Assembly: GCA_016741995.1 (NCBI GenBank)
Contig: JACVCO010000003.1
Location: forward strand, 176,000-239,999
Length of the DNA stretch: 64,000 nucleotides
Direction of reading: 5' to 3'
From: Hydrogenophaga sp.
GTDB taxonomy: Bacteria > Pseudomonadota > Gammaproteobacteria > Burkholderiales > Burkholderiaceae_C
The position numbers and the translations under genes are program-made. The notes under the pieces are model-generated. The model was not told where the DNA came from. It saw nothing but the letters and a program-made list of their open reading frames with translations, and made no database searches. Below, piece after piece: positions 11,124-20,138 of the stretch (position 1 is its first letter; each line of letters starts with the position of its first letter).

Positions 11124-11208
11124 TGGTGCCGACGGCGAGACTCGAACTCGCACAGCTTTCGCCACTACCCCCTCAAGATAGCGTGTCTACCAATTTCACC
11201 ACGTCGGC
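11124..11208 (-). tRNA. tRNA-Leu (anticodon GAG)
   Basis: An 85-base gene with encoded CCA. Acceptor arms GCCGACG and CGTCGGC pair perfectly. The anticodon stem CTATC/GGTAG encloses loop TTGAGGG with anticodon GAG, the T arm contains GTTCGAGTC, and a class II long variable arm is present, as required for leucine. It lies between secG and nuoA on the same strand, the arrangement seen around secG in many proteobacteria. It reads CUC/CUU leucine codons. Confidence 0.97.
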
Positions 11209-11221
11209 TTGGGTCTGCGTT

Positions 11222-11249
11222 GCCATACTCACGAGGGTTGGGTGAGCAA
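11222..11249 (-). promoter_or_regulatory. Weak promoter candidate for tRNA-Leu / nuo
   Basis: On the minus strand TTGCTC (11249-11244) and TATGGC (11227-11222) are separated by 16 bases and lie just before the tRNA 5' end. Both boxes are imperfect, so this is only a candidate. Confidence 0.25.
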
Positions 11250-11321
11250 TCGCGACAACCCCGGGAGTTTACCCTGAAACACCTGCGCTTTTCGGGAGGC
11301 GCGCGCCCTTTTTTGAAGCAT

Positions 11322-11349
11322 CCGGGCCGCGTGTCAGCACGCCGCCCGG
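11322..11349 (-). terminator. Hairpin after secG, possible weak terminator
   Basis: Arms 11322-11333 and 11338-11349 pair over 11 of 12 bases around a TCAG loop, starting 14 bases past the secG stop. No U-run follows on the minus strand, so termination may be partial or Rho-assisted, leaving read-through into tRNA-Leu and nuo possible. Confidence 0.4.
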
Positions 11350-11362
11350 AGCACCGGGGCAC

Positions 11363-11755
11363 TCACTGCGAAGGAATCTGACCGGCACCGGTCGGGGCCG
11401 GCGCCGGGGTGCCTTGTGCAGGGGCTGCGCCTGCCGGCGGCGCGCCGGTGCTGCCGGGAATCTGCTGCGCCGGCACGGCCTCCAGCACGCTGCCCGAGCT
11501 GGGCGCTTCGCGCAGGTTGCCGAAATAGGCCAGGCCCAGCGTACAGGCCAGAAACACCGCCGCCAGAACGGCGGTGGTGCGCGAAAGGAAGTTGGCACCG
11601 CCCGAGGCGCCGAACAGGCTGGCCGAGCCAGCACCGCCGCCACCGAAAGCCGCGCCCGCATCGGCGCCCTTCCCATGCTGCATGAGGATGAGGGCGATCA
11701 TGCCGAGAGCAGCCAGGATCTGCACCACGAGCAAAAGGGTCAGGAAGACATTCAT
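11363..11755 (-). CDS. secG: Preprotein translocase subunit SecG
   Basis: Small SecYEG channel subunit, 130 residues. Two hydrophobic helices (about residues 3-22 and 52-70) flank the glycine-rich family motif LILMQHGKGADAGAAFGGGGAGSASLFGASGGANFLSRTTAVLA. The C-terminal 50 residues are Pro/Ala/Gly-rich, a low-complexity tail common in this group. The start is the ATG at 11755 (MNVFLTLLLVVQIL); the open frame extends upstream without family similarity. It sits between tpiA and tRNA-Leu in the same orientation. Confidence 0.95.
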   Translation of the reverse strand: MNVFLTLLLVVQILAALGMIALILMQHGKGADAGAAFGGGGAGSASLFGASGGANFLSRTTAVLAAVFLACTLGLAYFGNLREAPSSGSVLEAVPAQQIPGSTGAPPAGAAPAQGTPAPAPTGAGQIPSQ

Positions 11756-11810
11756 CGATTTCTCCGGGGTTTCCATGCGGGCGGCACACGCCACCCTGAC
11801 AAGTTGGTGT

Positions 11811-12557
11811 TCAGTGAGCGGCAGCGACGATCTGCAGGAAATCGGGTGCCTTGAGCGAGGCGCCACCAATGAGGCCGCCGTCGATGTCGGGCTGCGCGAG
11901 CAGGCTGGCCGCGTTCGCCGCGTTCATGCTGCCGCCGTAGAGGATGCGCACACGCTCGGGGTGCGCCGTGGCCGCGGCAAGCTGTGCACGCAGCACCGCA
12001 TGCACCTGCTGCGCCTGTTCGGGTGTGGCGGTCTTGCCGGTGCCGATGGCCCACACGGGCTCGTAGGCCACCACGATCTCGCTCGTGCAGTGGGCCACGG
12101 CATGGATCACGGCAGCGAGCTGGCGTTTGACCACGGCTTCGGTCTGGCCTGCTTCGCGTTCGGCGAGCATTTCGCCCACGCACACGATGGGCGTCACACC
12201 GCCGGCCAGCGCACGCTGAGCCTTGGCCGCGACCACCGCATCCGTTTCACCGTGGTACTGGCGGCGCTCGGAGTGGCCCACGATGGCATAGCGGCAGCCG
12301 AAATCGCGCAGCATGGCCACCGACACCTCGCCGGTGTAGGCGCCCTGCTCGTGCGCGGAGACATCCTGCGAGCCCCAGGCCACGGGGCCGCCCTGCAGAA
12401 GCGATTGCAACTGCGCCAGGTAAGGCGCGGGCGCGCACACCGCCACGTCCGCAGCGGGCGCACCGATCTGCGCCAGCAATGCGCGCAGCAACACCTCGTT
12501 GGCGGCCAGGCCGCCATTCATCTTCCAGTTGCCGGCAATGAGTTTTTTCATCGTCAT
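11811..12557 (-). CDS. tpiA: Triosephosphate isomerase
   Basis: Glycolytic/gluconeogenic enzyme interconverting dihydroxyacetone phosphate and glyceraldehyde 3-phosphate. Catalytic residues are visible: Asn10 and Lys12 in GNWKMN, His95 in IVGHSERR, and Glu166 in [11 protein letters not shown]; the phosphate loop [12 protein letters not shown] is also present. I chose the ATG at 12557, giving 248 residues ([14 protein letters not shown]), because it overlaps the stop of the upstream oxidoreductase gene as ATGA. The ATG at 12551 would give the usual MKK start and is an equal alternative. Confidence 0.97.
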   Translation of the reverse strand: MTMKKLIAGNWKMNGGLAANEVLLRALLAQIGAPAADVAVCAPAPYLAQLQSLLQGGPVAWGSQDVSAHEQGAYTGEVSVAMLRDFGCRYAIVGHSERRQYHGETDAVVAAKAQRALAGGVTPIVCVGEMLAEREAGQTEAVVKRQLAAVIHAVAHCTSEIVVAYEPVWAIGTGKTATPEQAQQVHAVLRAQLAAATAHPERVRILYGGSMNAANAASLLAQPDIDGGLIGGASLKAPDFLQIVAAAH

Positions 12558-13552
12558 GACCAACGCAGCATCAGTTTGCCGATGTGGCGATTCGATTCCA
12601 TGAGCGCGTGCGCCTCGGCCGCTTGCGCCGGCGCAAACACCTGGTGGATCACGGGCTTGATGGTGCCCGCGGCCAGCAGCGGCCACACGCGATCAAGCAA
12701 TGACTGCGCGATCGCGGCCTTGAAGGCCACGGGGCGCGGGCGCAGCGTGGAACCGGTGATGGTGAGACGGCGCCGCAGCACCAGCCCGGCGTTGACCTCG
12801 GCCTTCACACCGCCTTGCACCGCGATGATGACCAGGCGACCGTCTTCGGCCAGGCAATCGACCTCGCGCGCGACGTAGCCGCCGGCCACCATGTCGAGGA
12901 TCACGTCGACACCGCGGCCGCCGGTGATGTCGGCCACCGCGGCCACGAAATCCTGCGTGCGGTAGTTGATGGCGTGGTCGGCACCCAATGCCTTGCAGGC
13001 AGAGCATTTGTCGTCGCTGCCGGCGGTGGCAATGACCACCGCCCCCATGGCCTTGGCCATCTGGATGGCGGTGACACCGATGCCGCTGGTACCGCCCTGA
13101 ACAAGCAGCGTCTCACCCGCCTGCAGGCGGCCACGGTCGAAGACGTTGCTCCAGACGGTGAAGAAGGTCTCGGGCAGCGAAGCCGCGGCCACATCGTCCA
13201 GACCGGCGGGCACCGGCAGGCACTGGCCCACGGGGGCCACGCACCACTGCGCGTAACCGCCACCGGCCACCAGGGCGCACACCCGGTCGCCCACCTTCAA
13301 GCCGGCCGCAGCCATCGCCGCGGCGTCACCGGCTTCGATGACGCCAGCCACTTCAAGGCCGGGGATATCGGAAGCCCCCGGTGGCACCGGGTAGTTGCCG
13401 GTGCGCTGCAGCACATCCGGGCGGTTCACGCCGGAAGCATTCACGCGGATCAGCAGCTCGCCCGCGCTTGCGACCGGGCGCTCGCGCTCGGCCAGACGCA
13501 GCACCTCGGGCCCGCCATAGGCGCTGATCTCAACAACCTGCATGACCGGCAT
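12554..13552 (-). CDS. NAD(P)H:quinone oxidoreductase, zinc-free MDR family (QOR/PIG3-like)
   Basis: Medium-chain dehydrogenase/reductase of the quinone reductase subgroup, about 332 residues. The N-terminal GroES-like domain contains [27 protein letters not shown], and the Rossmann domain has the cofactor loop [22 protein letters not shown]. The zinc-ligand cysteines of alcohol dehydrogenases are absent. It most likely reduces small quinones with NADPH; the substrate is not shown. The start is uncertain among ATGs at 13552 and 13543. I chose 13552, which leaves 13 bases after the pnp stop; the frame runs further into the pnp poly-Q region without sense. It overlaps tpiA by 4 bases. Confidence 0.9.
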   Translation of the reverse strand: MPVMQVVEISAYGGPEVLRLAERERPVASAGELLIRVNASGVNRPDVLQRTGNYPVPPGASDIPGLEVAGVIEAGDAAAMAAAGLKVGDRVCALVAGGGYAQWCVAPVGQCLPVPAGLDDVAAASLPETFFTVWSNVFDRGRLQAGETLLVQGGTSGIGVTAIQMAKAMGAVVIATAGSDDKCSACKALGADHAINYRTQDFVAAVADITGGRGVDVILDMVAGGYVAREVDCLAEDGRLVIIAVQGGVKAEVNAGLVLRRRLTITGSTLRPRPVAFKAAIAQSLLDRVWPLLAAGTIKPVIHQVFAPAQAAEAHALMESNRHIGKLMLRWS

Positions 13553-13565
13553 CGCCGCGCGCGCC

Positions 13566-15725
13566 TTATTGCTGCTGCTGTTGTTGCTGCTGAGCGGCCT
13601 CGGCCGCGGCGCGATCGCCGCCACCGTTGCCATTGCGCTCGAGCAGCGCCTTCATCGACAACTTCACGCGGCCCTTCTCGTCGGTCTCGAGCACCTTGAC
13701 CTTCACGACCTGACCTTCTTGCAGGTAGTCGGTGACTTTCTCGACGCGCTCGTGGGCGATCTGGCTGATGTGCAGCAGGCCGTCCTTGCCGGGCAGCAGG
13801 TTGACCAGCGCACCGAAGTCCAGGATCTTGGTGATCGGGCCTTCGTAGATCTTGCCCACTTCCACTTCGGCCGTGATCTGCTCGATACGGCGCTTGGCCT
13901 CGTCGGCCTTGGCCGAATCGGTGGAGGCAATGGTGATGGTGCCGTCTTCGTCGATGTTGATCTGCGTGCCGGTTTCTTCGGTCAGCGCGCGGATCACGGC
14001 GCCGCCCTTGCCGATCACATCGCGGATCTTCTCGGGGTTGATCTTCATCGTGTAGAGCTTGGGCGCGAAGCTGGAGATCTCGGTCTTGGCCTCGCCCATG
14101 GCTTCCTGCATCTTGCCCAGGATGTGCATGCGCGCCTCTTTGGCCTGGGCCAGCGCGACCTGCATGATTTCCTTGGTGATGCCCTGGATCTTGATGTCCA
14201 TCTGCAAGGCGGTGATGCCGTTGGTGGTGCCCGCGACCTTGAAGTCCATGTCGCCCAGATGATCTTCATCGCCCAGGATGTCGGTCAGCACGGCGAAGCG
14301 GTTGCCGTCCTTGATCAGGCCCATGGCGATGCCGGCCACGTGGGCCTTCATCGGCACGCCGGCGTCCATCAGCGCCAGGCAACCGCCGCACACGGAGGCC
14401 ATCGACGAGGAGCCGTTGGACTCGGTGATCTCGGAGACCACGCGGATGGTGTACGGGAACTCTTCCTTGCTCGGCAGGCACGCCACGAGGGCACGCTTGG
14501 CCAGGCGGCCATGGCCGATTTCGCGGCGCTTGGGGCTGCCCACGCGGCCCGTTTCGCCGGTGGCGAAGGGGGGCATGTTGTAGTGGAGCATGAAGCGGTC
14601 TTCGAACTCGCCGGCCAGCGCGTCGATCTTCTGCGCGTCGCGGTCGGTGCCGAGGGTGGACACCACCAGGGCTTGCGTTTCACCGCGGGTGAACAGCGCC
14701 GAGCCGTGGGTGCGGGGCAGCACGCCGGTGCGGATCTCGATGCCGCGCACGGTGCGGGTATCGCGGCCGTCGATGCGGGGCTCGCCGGCCAGGATCTGGC
14801 CGCGCACGATGCGCGCTTCGATGTCGAACAGCAGGCCTTCAACCTTCACGCCGTCGAACTCGACACCGGCGGCCTTGAGGCCATCGAACACGGCGGCGTA
14901 GGCCTCGCGGCAGGCCTGGGTGCGGGCCTGCTTGTTGCGGATCTGGTAGGCGGCGCGCAGCTTCTCTTCGCCGAGTTCAGCGACCTTGGCGATCAGCGGC
15001 TCATCGCGGGCCGGGGCTTGCCATTGCCACTCGGGCTTGCCGGCGTCGCGCACCAGCTCGTTGATGGCGTTGATGGCGATGTTGCCCTGCTCGTGGCCGA
15101 AGACCACGGCGCCCAGCATGATCTCCTCGGAGAGCTGCTCGGCTTCGGATTCGACCATCAGCACGGCGGCCTGGGTGCCGGCGACCACGAGGTCCATGAT
15201 GGAGTTCTGGCGCTCGGTCTGGCCCGGGTTCAGCACGTACTGGCCGTTGACGTAACCCACGCGCGCGGCACCGATGGGGCCGTTGAACGGGATGCCGGAA
15301 ACCGACAGCGCGGCCGAGGTCGCGATCATCGCGGCGATGTCGGCGTCCACCTCGGGGTTGAGCGACAGCGTGTGGATGACCACCTGCACTTCGTTGAAGA
15401 AGCCTTCGGGGAACAGGGGGCGGATCGGGCGGTCGATCAGGCGGCTGGTGAGGGTCTCGAGCTCGCTCGGGCGGCCTTCACGCTTGAAGAAGCTGCCGGG
15501 GATCTTGCCGGCGGCATAGGTCTTCTCGATGTAGTCGACGGTCAGGGGGAAGAAATCCTGGCCGGCCTTGGCTTCCTTGCGCGCAACGACGGTGGCCAGC
15601 ACGACGGTGCCGTCCATGTCGAGCAGCACGGCGCCGGTGGACTGGCGGGCGATCTCGCCGGTTTCCATGGTGACCGTGTGCTGGCCCCATTGGAAGGTCT
15701 TGGTGACTTTGTTGAACAAGCTCAT
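13566..15725 (-). CDS. pnp: Polyribonucleotide nucleotidyltransferase (PNPase)
   Basis: 3'-to-5' phosphorolytic exoribonuclease of the RNA degradosome, 719 residues. Order: two RNase PH-like domains with an alpha-helical domain between them, a KH domain with GKGG in [26 protein letters not shown], and an S1 domain ([42 protein letters not shown]). The ATG at 15725 ([18 protein letters not shown]) has an AGGAG about 6 bases upstream. The C-terminus ends in eight consecutive glutamines written by CAG/CAA codons (13569-13592). It follows rpsO, the classic arrangement. Confidence 0.98.
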   Translation of the reverse strand: MSLFNKVTKTFQWGQHTVTMETGEIARQSTGAVLLDMDGTVVLATVVARKEAKAGQDFFPLTVDYIEKTYAAGKIPGSFFKREGRPSELETLTSRLIDRPIRPLFPEGFFNEVQVVIHTLSLNPEVDADIAAMIATSAALSVSGIPFNGPIGAARVGYVNGQYVLNPGQTERQNSIMDLVVAGTQAAVLMVESEAEQLSEEIMLGAVVFGHEQGNIAINAINELVRDAGKPEWQWQAPARDEPLIAKVAELGEEKLRAAYQIRNKQARTQACREAYAAVFDGLKAAGVEFDGVKVEGLLFDIEARIVRGQILAGEPRIDGRDTRTVRGIEIRTGVLPRTHGSALFTRGETQALVVSTLGTDRDAQKIDALAGEFEDRFMLHYNMPPFATGETGRVGSPKRREIGHGRLAKRALVACLPSKEEFPYTIRVVSEITESNGSSSMASVCGGCLALMDAGVPMKAHVAGIAMGLIKDGNRFAVLTDILGDEDHLGDMDFKVAGTTNGITALQMDIKIQGITKEIMQVALAQAKEARMHILGKMQEAMGEAKTEISSFAPKLYTMKINPEKIRDVIGKGGAVIRALTEETGTQINIDEDGTITIASTDSAKADEAKRRIEQITAEVEVGKIYEGPITKILDFGALVNLLPGKDGLLHISQIAHERVEKVTDYLQEGQVVKVKVLETDEKGRVKLSMKALLERNGNGGGDRAAAEAAQQQQQQQQ

Positions 15726-15816
15726 GGCTTCATCTCCTGTGTGCCGCCCGTTCATTCGGGCGGCTTGGCGTGCAGTGATCTGCACCTTCCCGGAGAACTC
15801 ACCCAGAACACGATGC

Positions 15817-15858
15817 CATTCCAGAGATGCAGCACGGGGGCGCAACCGCTCTGGAATG
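15817..15858 (-). promoter_or_regulatory. pnp leader hairpin (candidate RNase III/PNPase autoregulation site)
   Basis: A perfect 10-base inverted repeat (15817-15826 and 15849-15858) separated by 22 bases, within which TGC/GCA can extend the stem. It lies about 92 bases upstream of the pnp start and downstream of the rpsO terminator. In E. coli, pnp mRNA is autoregulated through RNase III cutting of a 5' leader hairpin; the position here fits that role, but this is inference. Confidence 0.5.
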
Positions 15859-15914
15859 ACACAGCTTCGGACGGTGTGTGAACTCCGGACTCAGCGAACC
15901 GGTGCGCAGAACGC

Positions 15915-15950
15915 AAAAAGCCCGAGCCAGCGAACCAACTCAGGCTTTTC
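15915..15950 (-). terminator. Intrinsic terminator of rpsO
   Basis: On the minus strand the arms GAAAAGCCTGAG and CTCGGGCTTTTT flank a 12-base loop, and the right arm ends in a run of five T. It begins 23 bases after the rpsO stop. As in E. coli, some read-through into pnp is likely. Confidence 0.8.
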
Positions 15951-15972
15951 GTGTGGGCACACCCGGCTCAAA

Positions 15973-16239
15973 TTACTTGCGCAGGCCCAGTTTCTGGATC
16001 AGGGCCAGGTAGCGGTCGGCATCCTTGGCCTTGAGGTAGTCGAGCAGCTTGCGGCGGCGGCTCACCATGCGCAGCAGGCCGCGACGGCCGTGGTGGTCCT
16101 TGGCGTGCGTCTTGAAGTGGGGGGTGAGTTCGTTGATGCGGGCGGTCAGCAGAGCGACCTGAACTTCGGGGCTGCCGGTGTCGGCGGCGGCGCGGGCGTT
16201 GGCGGCAATCACCTCGGCCTTGGCTTGATGGCTGATCAT
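15973..16239 (-). CDS. rpsO: 30S ribosomal protein S15
   Basis: Primary 16S rRNA-binding protein, 88 residues, the usual length. Family signature: [50 protein letters not shown]. The start is the ATG at 16239 ([11 protein letters not shown]); an open frame extends upstream but lacks similarity. A terminator follows, then pnp. Confidence 0.98.
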   Translation of the reverse strand: MISHQAKAEVIAANARAAADTGSPEVQVALLTARINELTPHFKTHAKDHHGRRGLLRMVSRRRKLLDYLKAKDADRYLALIQKLGLRK

Positions 16240-16367
16240 GGAGTACTTCCTGTTGACTTGCGTCCCGCTGCAGCCTTTGCCGCGGCGGGCGTGAATGTGC
16301 CATTCCGACCGGAACGGCAACCGCGCATTCTAGCCGAAACCGGGCCGATGAGAGCATTCTCCCCGGC

Positions 16368-17540
16368 TCAAGCGCTGTCGAGCCAACCCTGCAAGCGCCG
16401 CACGCCCTCTTCCAGCCGCGCCGTGTCGCGGCTGGCGAAGCACCAGCGCAGCCAACCGGCCGCCTCGGGGGCGAAAGCGCTGCCCGGGGCCAGGCCCAGG
16501 CCGGCTTCGCGAACCAGGCGCTTGGCCACGTCCAGGCAATCGGCCTGGCCCGGCAGGCGGAAAAACGCGTACATGCCACCCCGCGGCGTGGCCAGCTCCA
16601 GGCCCGGCACGGCCTGCAGCAGCGGCACCAGGGTGTCGCGGCAGCGGCGCAGGTGGGCCACGAGGGCGGGTGTCACCTGGTCGCCATGGGCGATGGCCGC
16701 CACCGCGCCCCGCTGCACGAACACGGGCGCACAGGAGGTGTTGAACTCGATCAGCTTGCCGACCGCATCCGTGAGCCCGGGCGGCAGCACCAGCCAGCCC
16801 AGGCGCCAGCCCGTCATGAGGAAGCTCTTGGAGAAGCTGTGGGCGACAACCAGGCGGTCGTCGGGCTCAGCCACATCCAGAAAGCTCGGGGCCGCGCCGT
16901 TGGGGGTGTCGTCGCCGTAGTACAGGCGCTCGTAGACCTCGTCGGCCACGATCCAGGTGCCGGTGGCGCGGCAGTGGTCGAGGATGGCGCGTTGTTCGCT
17001 GGCGGTGAGCGTGAACCCCGTGGGGTTGGCGGGCGCGTTGACGATCAGCACCCGCGTGGCCGGCGTGACGGCCGCGCGCAAGGCGTCGAGATCCAGTGCC
17101 CAGGCGCCGGCGCGTGGCACCAGCGGAATGGTGCGCAGCCGCGCACCCAGGATGGCCGGCTGCGCCGCCAGGTTGGGCCAGGCCGGCGTGACCACGGCCA
17201 CCTCGTCGCCCGCGTCGACCAGGGTCTGCGCCGCGAGCATGAGCCCGTTGACGCCGCCGGAGGTAACGGCGATGCGGCCGAACCAGTGCCCGGCCCCGCG
17301 CCCGGGGTGGAGGCGGTCGGTGTACCCGGCGATGGCTTCGCGCAATTCGGGCAGGCCGAGGTTGTGGGCGTAGAACGTCTCGCCCGCCTGCAGCGAGGCG
17401 ATGGCGGCGGCGCGGATGGGCTCGGGCGTGACCTCGTCGCTCTCGCCGAACCAGAAAGCCAGCACGCCTTCGCGGCCGATGCCCTCGTTGGCCACCTCAC
17501 GAATCCGCGAACCCTGCAGGCCCGCCACCACCTCTCGCAT
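16368..17540 (-). CDS. Class I/II pyridoxal-phosphate aminotransferase
   Basis: Fold-type I PLP aminotransferase, 390 residues. The PLP lysine is Lys238 in HSFSKSFLMTGWRLGW; Asn172 in APANPTG, Asp200 with Tyr203 in VADEVYERLYY, and Arg246 complete the cofactor site. Similar proteins are annotated as aspartate or aromatic/branched-chain aminotransferases; the amino acid substrate cannot be decided from sequence alone. It lies alone between rpsO and an ABC binding-protein gene on the same strand, 21 bases after the latter, so the two may be co-transcribed. Confidence 0.92.
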   Translation of the reverse strand: MREVVAGLQGSRIREVANEGIGREGVLAFWFGESDEVTPEPIRAAAIASLQAGETFYAHNLGLPELREAIAGYTDRLHPGRGAGHWFGRIAVTSGGVNGLMLAAQTLVDAGDEVAVVTPAWPNLAAQPAILGARLRTIPLVPRAGAWALDLDALRAAVTPATRVLIVNAPANPTGFTLTASEQRAILDHCRATGTWIVADEVYERLYYGDDTPNGAAPSFLDVAEPDDRLVVAHSFSKSFLMTGWRLGWLVLPPGLTDAVGKLIEFNTSCAPVFVQRGAVAAIAHGDQVTPALVAHLRRCRDTLVPLLQAVPGLELATPRGGMYAFFRLPGQADCLDVAKRLVREAGLGLAPGSAFAPEAAGWLRWCFASRDTARLEEGVRRLQGWLDSA

Positions 17541-17561
17541 CGCGTCGCTCCGTCTGCCGAG

Positions 17562-18851
17562 TCAAGGACGGGGCATGGTACAGGCGTGCGACATCTCGGC
17601 CTGCTGCGGCGTGAAGTTGCGGATCACGCGAAAACCGTAGCCCGATCCCTCGACGTCGAACTTCACCCCGGGGGCGCCCTGGCGGTCCATCACCGCCACC
17701 GCCAGGTGCTGCTGGAACTGGTGGTCGGCCGCGCGCATGCGCCCGCGCTGGCCGGCCAGGCTCACGTCGGCGCTTTCAAGCGCCGCGGCGATGGCGCCCG
17801 CCTCCACCTTGCCGGCCCGCTCGATCGCCTGGGCGAGCGACTCGATCATGAGTTGCATGCGCATGTGCACGTAGTCCTCGTCGGGCTTCGAAAAACGCTC
17901 GCGGAAGCTGCGGTAGAAGGCCTCGCTCTCGGGCGTGGGCACATTGGGGAACCAGTCGGCCACCGCCACCACCTTGCCGATGCCGGCGTCGCCGATGGCT
18001 GCGGGCGCGCCCAGCGCGTTGCCGTAGAAGGTATAGAAGCGGCCTTCGAAGCCGACCTCGCGCGCCGCTTTCACAAGCAGCGTGAGGTCGTTGCCCCAGT
18101 TGCCGGTGAGCACGGCCTGTGCGCCGCTGTTCTTGATCTTGGTGGCGTAGGGCAGGAAATCCTTGATGCGCGCCATCGGGTGCAGCTCGTCGCCCACGAT
18201 CTGCACATCGGGCCGCTGTTGCCCCAGTTGGCGCCGGGCCTCGCGCAGCACGCCCTGGCCGAAGCTGTAGTCCTGCCCGATGAGGTAGATGCGTTTCAGG
18301 TCTTTGTCTTCGCGCAGCACGCCCATGAGCGCGGTCATGCGCATATCGGCATGCGCGTCGAAGCGGAAGTGCCAGTAGCTGCACTTCTCGTTGGTGAGCA
18401 CGGGATCGACCGCCGAGTAATTGAGGAACACCTGGCGGCGCTGCGGGTCGCGCTCGTTGTGCTTGTTGATGGCCTCGACGATGGCGCTGGCAGCGGCCGA
18501 GGAATTGCCCTGGGTGACGATGGCGATGCCGCGGTCCACCGCCAGGCGCAGGGAGGACAACGCCTCCTCCGCCTGGTTCTTGCTGTCGAAACGCTCGATC
18601 TGCAGCGGGCGCGCGCCCTCGGGCAGCTTGACGCCCCCGCGCGCATTGACCCGCTCGGCCGCCCACACGAGGTTGCGAAACACCGCCTCGCCGGTGTTGG
18701 CGAACGGGCCGGACAGGCCTTCGATCATGGCGATGCGGATGGGCTCGCCGCGCGGTGCGGCGGGCGCCTGGGCCAGGGCCGGTGGTGCGGTGGTCAGGGA
18801 AAGCAGGGCGGCCAACGCGGCCAGGCCGCGGCGGCGGGAAAGCTGGGACAT
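17562..18851 (-). CDS. Periplasmic ABC-type amino-acid/amide substrate-binding protein (LivJ/K fold)
   Basis: Secreted binding protein of the branched-chain amino acid/amide (peripla_BP_6) class, 429 residues. The N-terminus MSQLSRRRGLAALAALLSLTTAPPALA is a standard signal peptide. The mature part begins EPIRIAMIEGLSGPFANTGEAVFRNLVWAAERVNARGG, typical of the fold. The ATG at 18851 has a GGAG 7 bases upstream; a TTG two codons earlier is less likely. No permease or ATPase gene is adjacent, so it is an orphan that may share another transporter or act in sensing. The ligand is unknown. Confidence 0.9.
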   Translation of the reverse strand: MSQLSRRRGLAALAALLSLTTAPPALAQAPAAPRGEPIRIAMIEGLSGPFANTGEAVFRNLVWAAERVNARGGVKLPEGARPLQIERFDSKNQAEEALSSLRLAVDRGIAIVTQGNSSAAASAIVEAINKHNERDPQRRQVFLNYSAVDPVLTNEKCSYWHFRFDAHADMRMTALMGVLREDKDLKRIYLIGQDYSFGQGVLREARRQLGQQRPDVQIVGDELHPMARIKDFLPYATKIKNSGAQAVLTGNWGNDLTLLVKAAREVGFEGRFYTFYGNALGAPAAIGDAGIGKVVAVADWFPNVPTPESEAFYRSFRERFSKPDEDYVHMRMQLMIESLAQAIERAGKVEAGAIAAALESADVSLAGQRGRMRAADHQFQQHLAVAVMDRQGAPGVKFDVEGSGYGFRVIRNFTPQQAEMSHACTMPRP

Positions 18852-18900
18852 GAACAACTCCGTGGTGAAACGCCGGGCGGCGAACGCCGGCCCGAGGCAA

Positions 18901-18918
18901 CTGTCGCATGCGCGACAG
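18901..18918 (-). promoter_or_regulatory. Inverted repeat upstream of the ABC binding-protein gene
   Basis: CTGTCGC and GCGACAG (18901-18907, 18912-18918) form a perfect 7-base inverted repeat around ATGC, 50 bases before the gene start. An AT-rich stretch lies just beyond, at 18925-18945, where a promoter could be. It could be an operator for an unlinked regulator; this is not proven. Confidence 0.3.
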
Positions 18919-18979
18919 GATGCAACTTTAATTCATAATTATTCGGGCTTTCGAATGCTGGTCGGGAGCATCCACCGCC

Positions 18980-20065
18980 TCAGGCGGGCAGTGGCAGATC
19001 GGCCAGTGGCCAGCGCGGGGCCACGTCGAAACGGCCGGCGGCGCCATCGGCCTGCAGCAACCCGGCTTGGGCACGAAGCCCGGCGGCCAGGGCGATCATG
19101 GCGCCGTTGTCGGTGCACAGGGCCAGTTCGGGGTAGTGCACGCGCAGACCGCGTTTCGCGGCCACGGCGTCGAGCTGGGCCCGCAGGCGGGCGTTGGCAC
19201 CCACGCCGCCGGCCACCACCAGCCGCCGCAGGCCGGTGGCCTCCAGCGCGGCGAGTGATTTCTTCACCAGCACGTCCACGATCGCCGCCTGCACGCTGGC
19301 GGCCACGTCGGCCTTCTCTTGCGACGTCAGCGGGTCGGCCAGGTGGCTGGTGGCCGGGCCCTCGGGTGCGGCGTGCGCCAGGCGCTTCACCTGCGTCAGC
19401 ACCGCGGTCTTGAGGCCGGCGAAGGAGAAATCGAGATCGCCGCTGTGCAGCAGCGGGCGTGGGAATTTGTAGGCCACATCGCTGCCCTGCTCCGCCAGCC
19501 GCGCCAGCGCCGGCCCGCCCGGGTAGCCCAGGCCCAGCAGCTTGGCCGATTTGTCGAAGGCTTCGCCCGCGGCGTCGTCGATGGTTTCGCCCAGCAGTTC
19601 GTAGCGCCCCACCCCGTCCACCCGCATCAGTTGGGTGTGGCCACCCGACACCAGCAGCGCGACGAAGGGAAATACCGGCGGGTCCGCGCTCAGGAACGGC
19701 GACAGCAGGTGGCCTTCGAGGTGGTGGATGCCGAACACCGGCTTGCCCAACGCCACGCCCAGCGCGTGCGCCACGCCCGTGCCCACCAGCAGCGCACCCG
19801 CCAGGCCCGGGCCGCGCGTGCAGGCGATGGCATCGATCGCGTCCAGCCCGAGGCCGGCCTGCGCGAGCACCGCGTCCGTGAGCGGCAACACGCGGCGGAT
19901 GTGATCGCGGCTCGCCAGCTCGGGCACCACGCCGCCATAGGCCTGGTGCATGTCGATCTGGCTGTGCAAGGCATGGCCGAGCAGGCGCGGCACGGCGGTG
20001 CCCCCGGCATCGACCAGGGCCACGCCGGTTTCGTCACAGGAGGATTCGATGCCGAGGATGCGCAT
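18980..20065 (-). CDS. tsaD: tRNA N6-adenosine threonylcarbamoyltransferase TsaD
   Basis: Transfers the threonylcarbamoyl group to A37 of ANN-reading tRNAs (t6A), together with TsaB and TsaE. 361 residues. The ASKHA-fold N-terminus [19 protein letters not shown], the metal ligands His115 and His119 in [15 protein letters not shown], and the C-terminal CTDNGAMIA motif are all present. The start ATG at 20065 gives exactly the conserved N-terminus; the open frame upstream is spurious. It is divergent from the nasR-like gene with 73 bases between them. Confidence 0.98.
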   Translation of the reverse strand: MRILGIESSCDETGVALVDAGGTAVPRLLGHALHSQIDMHQAYGGVVPELASRDHIRRVLPLTDAVLAQAGLGLDAIDAIACTRGPGLAGALLVGTGVAHALGVALGKPVFGIHHLEGHLLSPFLSADPPVFPFVALLVSGGHTQLMRVDGVGRYELLGETIDDAAGEAFDKSAKLLGLGYPGGPALARLAEQGSDVAYKFPRPLLHSGDLDFSFAGLKTAVLTQVKRLAHAAPEGPATSHLADPLTSQEKADVAASVQAAIVDVLVKKSLAALEATGLRRLVVAGGVGANARLRAQLDAVAAKRGLRVHYPELALCTDNGAMIALAAGLRAQAGLLQADGAAGRFDVAPRWPLADLPLPA

Positions 20066-20138
20066 GAGGGGCGGGAGTTTAAGCGCGGCACGCTTGTTGC
20101 TCTGACCCCGGGGTGATGGGCCATGGGGTGACGGACGA

